Below are positions 4,921-7,373 of a stretch of 7,373 nucleotides of DNA, one piece after another. Positions within the stretch are counted from its first letter, which is position 1. Every line of letters starts with the position of its first letter. The DNA comes from an uncultured Alphaproteobacteria bacterium. Its GTDB lineage: Bacteria; Pseudomonadota; Alphaproteobacteria; RF32; CAG-239. The notes beneath the pieces are model-generated. The model was not told where the DNA came from and made no database searches. It saw nothing but the letters and a program-made list of their open reading frames with translations. The position numbers and the translations under genes were made by a program. Location: NCBI GenBank assembly GCA_949542085.1, contig CATGXW010000035.1:1-7373 (forward strand), in the 5' to 3' direction.

Positions 4921-6321
4921 GTGCTAAAAAAAACGTCAGCTGTTTGTCTGTTTGTTTTGTGTTGCCTGCATGTTTTCTGTGCGCACGCGGCAGAAACGTG
5001 TAATTTGGATGTTATCAACCCCACCGTATATAATAAAATTCTTGATTATCTGCTGATTGATAAAAAAGACGTTTCCCTTTACAAAAAAGCGTTTCGCGCC
5101 GTTGATGCCGCTGATTTTAAAAAGGCGGACGATATTTTGGAAGATCTGGGAAACAATATCATATTGGGGCATGTTCTGGCGGAAAAATACCTGCATAAAA
5201 ATTACAAGGCGTCTTTTTCGGAGTTGAAAGAATGGTTGGATAAATATTCCGACTTGCCTCAGGCGAACAGAATTTACAATGTGGCTCTGAAAAAAGGCAA
5301 AGCGTCATCGCTGACAAAACCTCGCCAAATGTCTGATTGTTCCCGTATTTTGGGGTGGAAAGATGAAGACTTGAAACATCTTTCTCCGGCTGATACACAC
5401 TATCTTGTGCAACAGGTTGCCAAATTTCGAAAAGCTTTGCGCAGCGGAAAGACCAAAGCGGCTCGCCTGATTTTGGAACAAAAGAGATTCAGACAGAAAG
5501 CCCCGAACAAATATTGGGATGAATTAGCCGCCTCTTTAGCAATGAAGTATCTCGTCGACAATCAAAACAAATTGGCTTGGCAATGGGGTGTGCGCGCGGC
5601 GAAAAGACAAACCTCTGCGGTTGCGCCTTGGGTTGCCGGTTTATCGGCATGGCGAATGAAAAACTATAAAAGTGCGGCGACTTATTTTTCCCGCCTTGCT
5701 CAGTCGGGGAATTCTGATGATTGGCTTGTTTCCGCCGGCGGTTACTGGGCTTATCGGGCTTATTCCCGTTCCGGACAAAAGACAGCGGCCAAACAAGTGT
5801 TGAAACAAGCTGCGCAATACCGTCATACTTTTTACGGCATTTTGGCGGCGTATAAGTCAGGACAGCCTTTGACATATCATTGGGATGCCGTGGCTTATTT
5901 GAATAATTTTAATTCTCTTGATTATGTATATGAGCTTCTCGGTTCACCATCAATTCGGCGGGCGATTATTTTATTGCATGCGAAAAGGAAGGATTTGGCG
6001 GAACAAGAACTGAAGCACGGATATTATGAAATGACCGACAAGCAAAAAGAGGCGACCCTCTATATTGCCAACCAATATCAAATGCATGCTTTGGCGATAA
6101 AAGTCTGCGGTGATTTGAACCGGCCTGAGGAGGACATGTCTTATGATGGTGTCGCTTATCCGACCCCGTCGTGGATTCCCGATGAAAATTGGCAGGTTGA
6201 CAAAGCGTTGGTTTTGGCATTAATCAGGCAGGAATCATCTTTTAAACCAGAAGCAAAAAGTCCGGCGGGAGCCAAGGGGTTAATGCAGCTGATGCCCAAT
6301 ACGGCATATCATGTGACCTAG
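4921..6321 (+). CDS. slt: Soluble lytic transglycosylase (Slt/GH23), cut by an in-frame TAG
   Basis: The family cleaves the MurNAc-GlcNAc bond of peptidoglycan in the periplasm, forming 1,6-anhydroMurNAc. I choose GTG 4921, which has GAGG 7 bases upstream and begins a signal peptide (MLKK, hydrophobic core, cleavage near AHA-A). The in-frame GTG at 4888 overlaps the preceding gene and would add a polar stretch before it. Residues about 25-400 are the helical superhelix (U/L-type) domain, including LGHVLAEKYLH, PWVAGLSAWR and HTFYGILAAY. The catalytic domain starts near 425, with IRQESSF containing catalytic Glu438 and SPAGAKGLMQLMP. TAG at 6319-6321 (codon 467) then stops the frame. The AYN motif and the rest of the lysozyme-like fold lie beyond the stop, so the 466-residue product should be inactive or impaired unless TAG is read through. 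It is the last gene of a three-gene exported-protein operon. Confidence 0.85.
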   Translation: MLKKTSAVCLFVLCCLHVFCAHAAETCNLDVINPTVYNKILDYLLIDKKDVSLYKKAFRAVDAADFKKADDILEDLGNNIILGHVLAEKYLHKNYKASFSELKEWLDKYSDLPQANRIYNVALKKGKASSLTKPRQMSDCSRILGWKDEDLKHLSPADTHYLVQQVAKFRKALRSGKTKAARLILEQKRFRQKAPNKYWDELAASLAMKYLVDNQNKLAWQWGVRAAKRQTSAVAPWVAGLSAWRMKNYKSAATYFSRLAQSGNSDDWLVSAGGYWAYRAYSRSGQKTAAKQVLKQAAQYRHTFYGILAAYKSGQPLTYHWDAVAYLNNFNSLDYVYELLGSPSIRRAIILLHAKRKDLAEQELKHGYYEMTDKQKEATLYIANQYQMHALAIKVCGDLNRPEEDMSYDGVAYPTPSWIPDENWQVDKALVLALIRQESSFKPEAKSPAGAKGLMQLMPNTAYHVT

Positions 6322-6672
6322 GATATTACACTAAAGAAAGACAATCAGAAGTTACTCAAACCGGAAGTGAGTATTGAAATCGGGCAGCGTTATGTCAATT
6401 ATCTTTTGAACAAACCGTTTATCGACGGAAACCTCTTTTACATGATGGCCGCGTATAACGGCGGACCGAGCAACTTGTTGCGTTGGGAAAAAACAGCAAA
6501 GTACGATAACGATCCTCTATTGTTTATTGAAGTTATTCCGTCGGCTGAAACCAGAATTTATATTGAGCGGGTTATGGCCAATTATTGGATATATAATGTA
6601 AAATTCAACTTGCCTAATCCGACCTTGCAACAAGTGGCGGAAGGGCATTGGCCGGTATTGCCGAGGGATTAA
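6322..6672 (+). pseudogene. slt: 3' part of the lytic transglycosylase, downstream of the in-frame TAG
   Basis: After the TAG the same reading frame continues without shift for 116 codons to TAA 6670-6672 and remains clearly homologous to Slt enzymes. It has EIGQRYVNYLL, DGNLFYMMAAYNGGPSNLLRW with the AYN motif (Y512, N513, numbering from GTG 4921), DPLLFIEVIPSAETRIYIERVMANYWIY and a conserved end. Read through, the protein would be 583 residues, a normal length. A GTG at 6367 could start a 101-residue fragment, but no usable SD precedes it and a fragment lacking the catalytic Glu would not be an enzyme. The unaltered conservation downstream points to a very recent mutation, a base-calling error (CAG or another codon to TAG) or real suppression. 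Confidence 0.75.
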
Positions 6673-7373
6673 TCAACCGGCGTTATAAGTTTTGATGGCA
6701 TTGTCTCTTTCAAACAAATAGAGCAAAATTCGCAGGGCTTCTCCTCGGGCGCTTGCTAATTTGGGATCAGTGTTCAGAACCAGTTTTGCGTCTTGATGAG
6801 CGATATGCAAAAGGTCTTTATGAACGCTCATATCCGCCAGTCGAAAAGAACAAAATCCGCTTTGTTTGGTGCCCAGCATTTCCCCGCCGCCACGGAGTTC
6901 CAAATCTTTCTCGGCAATGAGAAATCCATTCTCTGTTTCTCTCATGATGTTGAGGCGTTCACGAGCGGTTTCGCTGAGCGGATGTCCGTACAACAACAAA
7001 CAGGAAGAGGCTTCAAATCCACGCTTGATGCGTCCGCGCAATTGATGGAGTTGTGCCAGACCAAACCTTTCGGCGTGTTCAATCACCATAACAGTTGCTT
7101 CCGGAACGTTAACACCGACTTCAATAACGGTTGTGGCAATCAACAGTTTGATGTCGCCGTTTTTGAAGCGAGTCATGACCTCGTCTTTTTCAGCGTCTTT
7201 CATTTTTCCGTGAACCAGACCTACATCGGTGCCAAAGATTTTTTGCAGACTTTCGAAGCGTTCTTTTGCCGCGGCCAAATCAGATTTTTCCGATTCTTCG
7301 ACCAAGGGGCAAACCCAATAAGCTCGGGAGCCGGATGCAATTTTGCGTTGAAGAGCGTGTACAACCTCAGATA
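6673..7373 (-). CDS. recG: ATP-dependent DNA helicase RecG, C-terminal part
   Basis: RecG is a superfamily 2 helicase that remodels stalled replication forks and Holliday junctions. Only the last 232 residues are inside the window, and the frame is open through the right edge; a full-length enzyme is near 690 residues, so about two thirds lie outside. Visible in order are AYWVCPLVEESEKSD, VGLVHGKM, motif V (IATTVIEVGVNVPEA), IEHAERFGLAQLHQLRGR (motif VI), then the RecG-specific DLELRGGGEMLGTKQSG and the C-terminal helices ending IKTYNAG, followed by TGA. Motif VI reads QLRGRIKRG where QLRGRVGRG is usual. The stop codon directly abuts that of the convergent transglycosylase (TAA 6670-6672, TCA 6673-6675) with no spacer and no terminator between them, so the two transcripts must overlap at their 3' ends or end inside each other's gene. 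Identity is certain. Confidence 0.95.
   Translation of the reverse strand, partial: SEVVHALQRKIASGSRAYWVCPLVEESEKSDLAAAKERFESLQKIFGTDVGLVHGKMKDAEKDEVMTRFKNGDIKLLIATTVIEVGVNVPEATVMVIEHAERFGLAQLHQLRGRIKRGFEASSCLLLYGHPLSETARERLNIMRETENGFLIAEKDLELRGGGEMLGTKQSGFCSFRLADMSVHKDLLHIAHQDAKLVLNTDPKLASARGEALRILLYLFERDNAIKTYNAG

Noticed and set aside
6367..6672. Independent small gene starting at GTG 6367
   Set aside because: It is in the same frame as the upstream transglycosylase and is plainly its C-terminal part; there is no proper SD, so it is not a separate gene.

Overview
The window looks like a chromosomal segment of an AT-rich alphaproteobacterium, probably an uncultured or host-associated lineage. 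The pointers are the RecG C-terminus, an Slt-type lytic transglycosylase, a family-4-like uracil-DNA glycosylase of the alphaproteobacterial type (WRPPGNR and HPAYLLR motifs, two of the four classical Fe-S cysteines replaced), and a lipoprotein-type TPR protein with NYLGYSW / DSLGWALY / DHLGDAYW repeats. The taxonomic call is inference from protein style; no marker gene is present. Most intergenic DNA is very AT-rich, except one GC-rich island.

Layout. Bases 1-76 hold the 3' end of an unidentified plus-strand gene, followed by a strong 14-bp-stem terminator. A small XRE-type DNA-binding protein gene (109-351, minus) converges on that terminator. Bases 352-683 hold no protein gene but are not empty. 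Minus-strand bases about 533-375 look like a structured small RNA or regulated leader, with a promoter-like sequence, a two-part 17-bp long-range stem and an intrinsic terminator. Bases 581-690 form an island of about 67% GC with hairpins and a repeated 11-mer. Next come a TPR lipoprotein (684-2480, minus) and, divergently, uracil-DNA glycosylase (2621-3433, plus), which may be translated from a nearly leaderless mRNA.

A good promoter at 3456-3484 starts a tight plus-strand operon of three exported products. The first two are small periplasmic proteins of unknown function (3521-4228 and 4241-4909) that share a cysteine/tryptophan spacing pattern and so look like diverged paralogs. The third is a soluble lytic transglycosylase (4921-6672). 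The transglycosylase is interrupted by an in-frame TAG at 6319-6321, between its catalytic Glu motif and its AYN motif, while the frame stays open and conserved downstream. The window ends with the C-terminal third of recG (minus), whose stop codon directly abuts the transglycosylase stop.

The points most worth a second look are the unnamed structured RNA upstream of the XRE gene, the paired Cys-patterned exported proteins operonic with a cell-wall lyase, and the amber codon inside that lyase.
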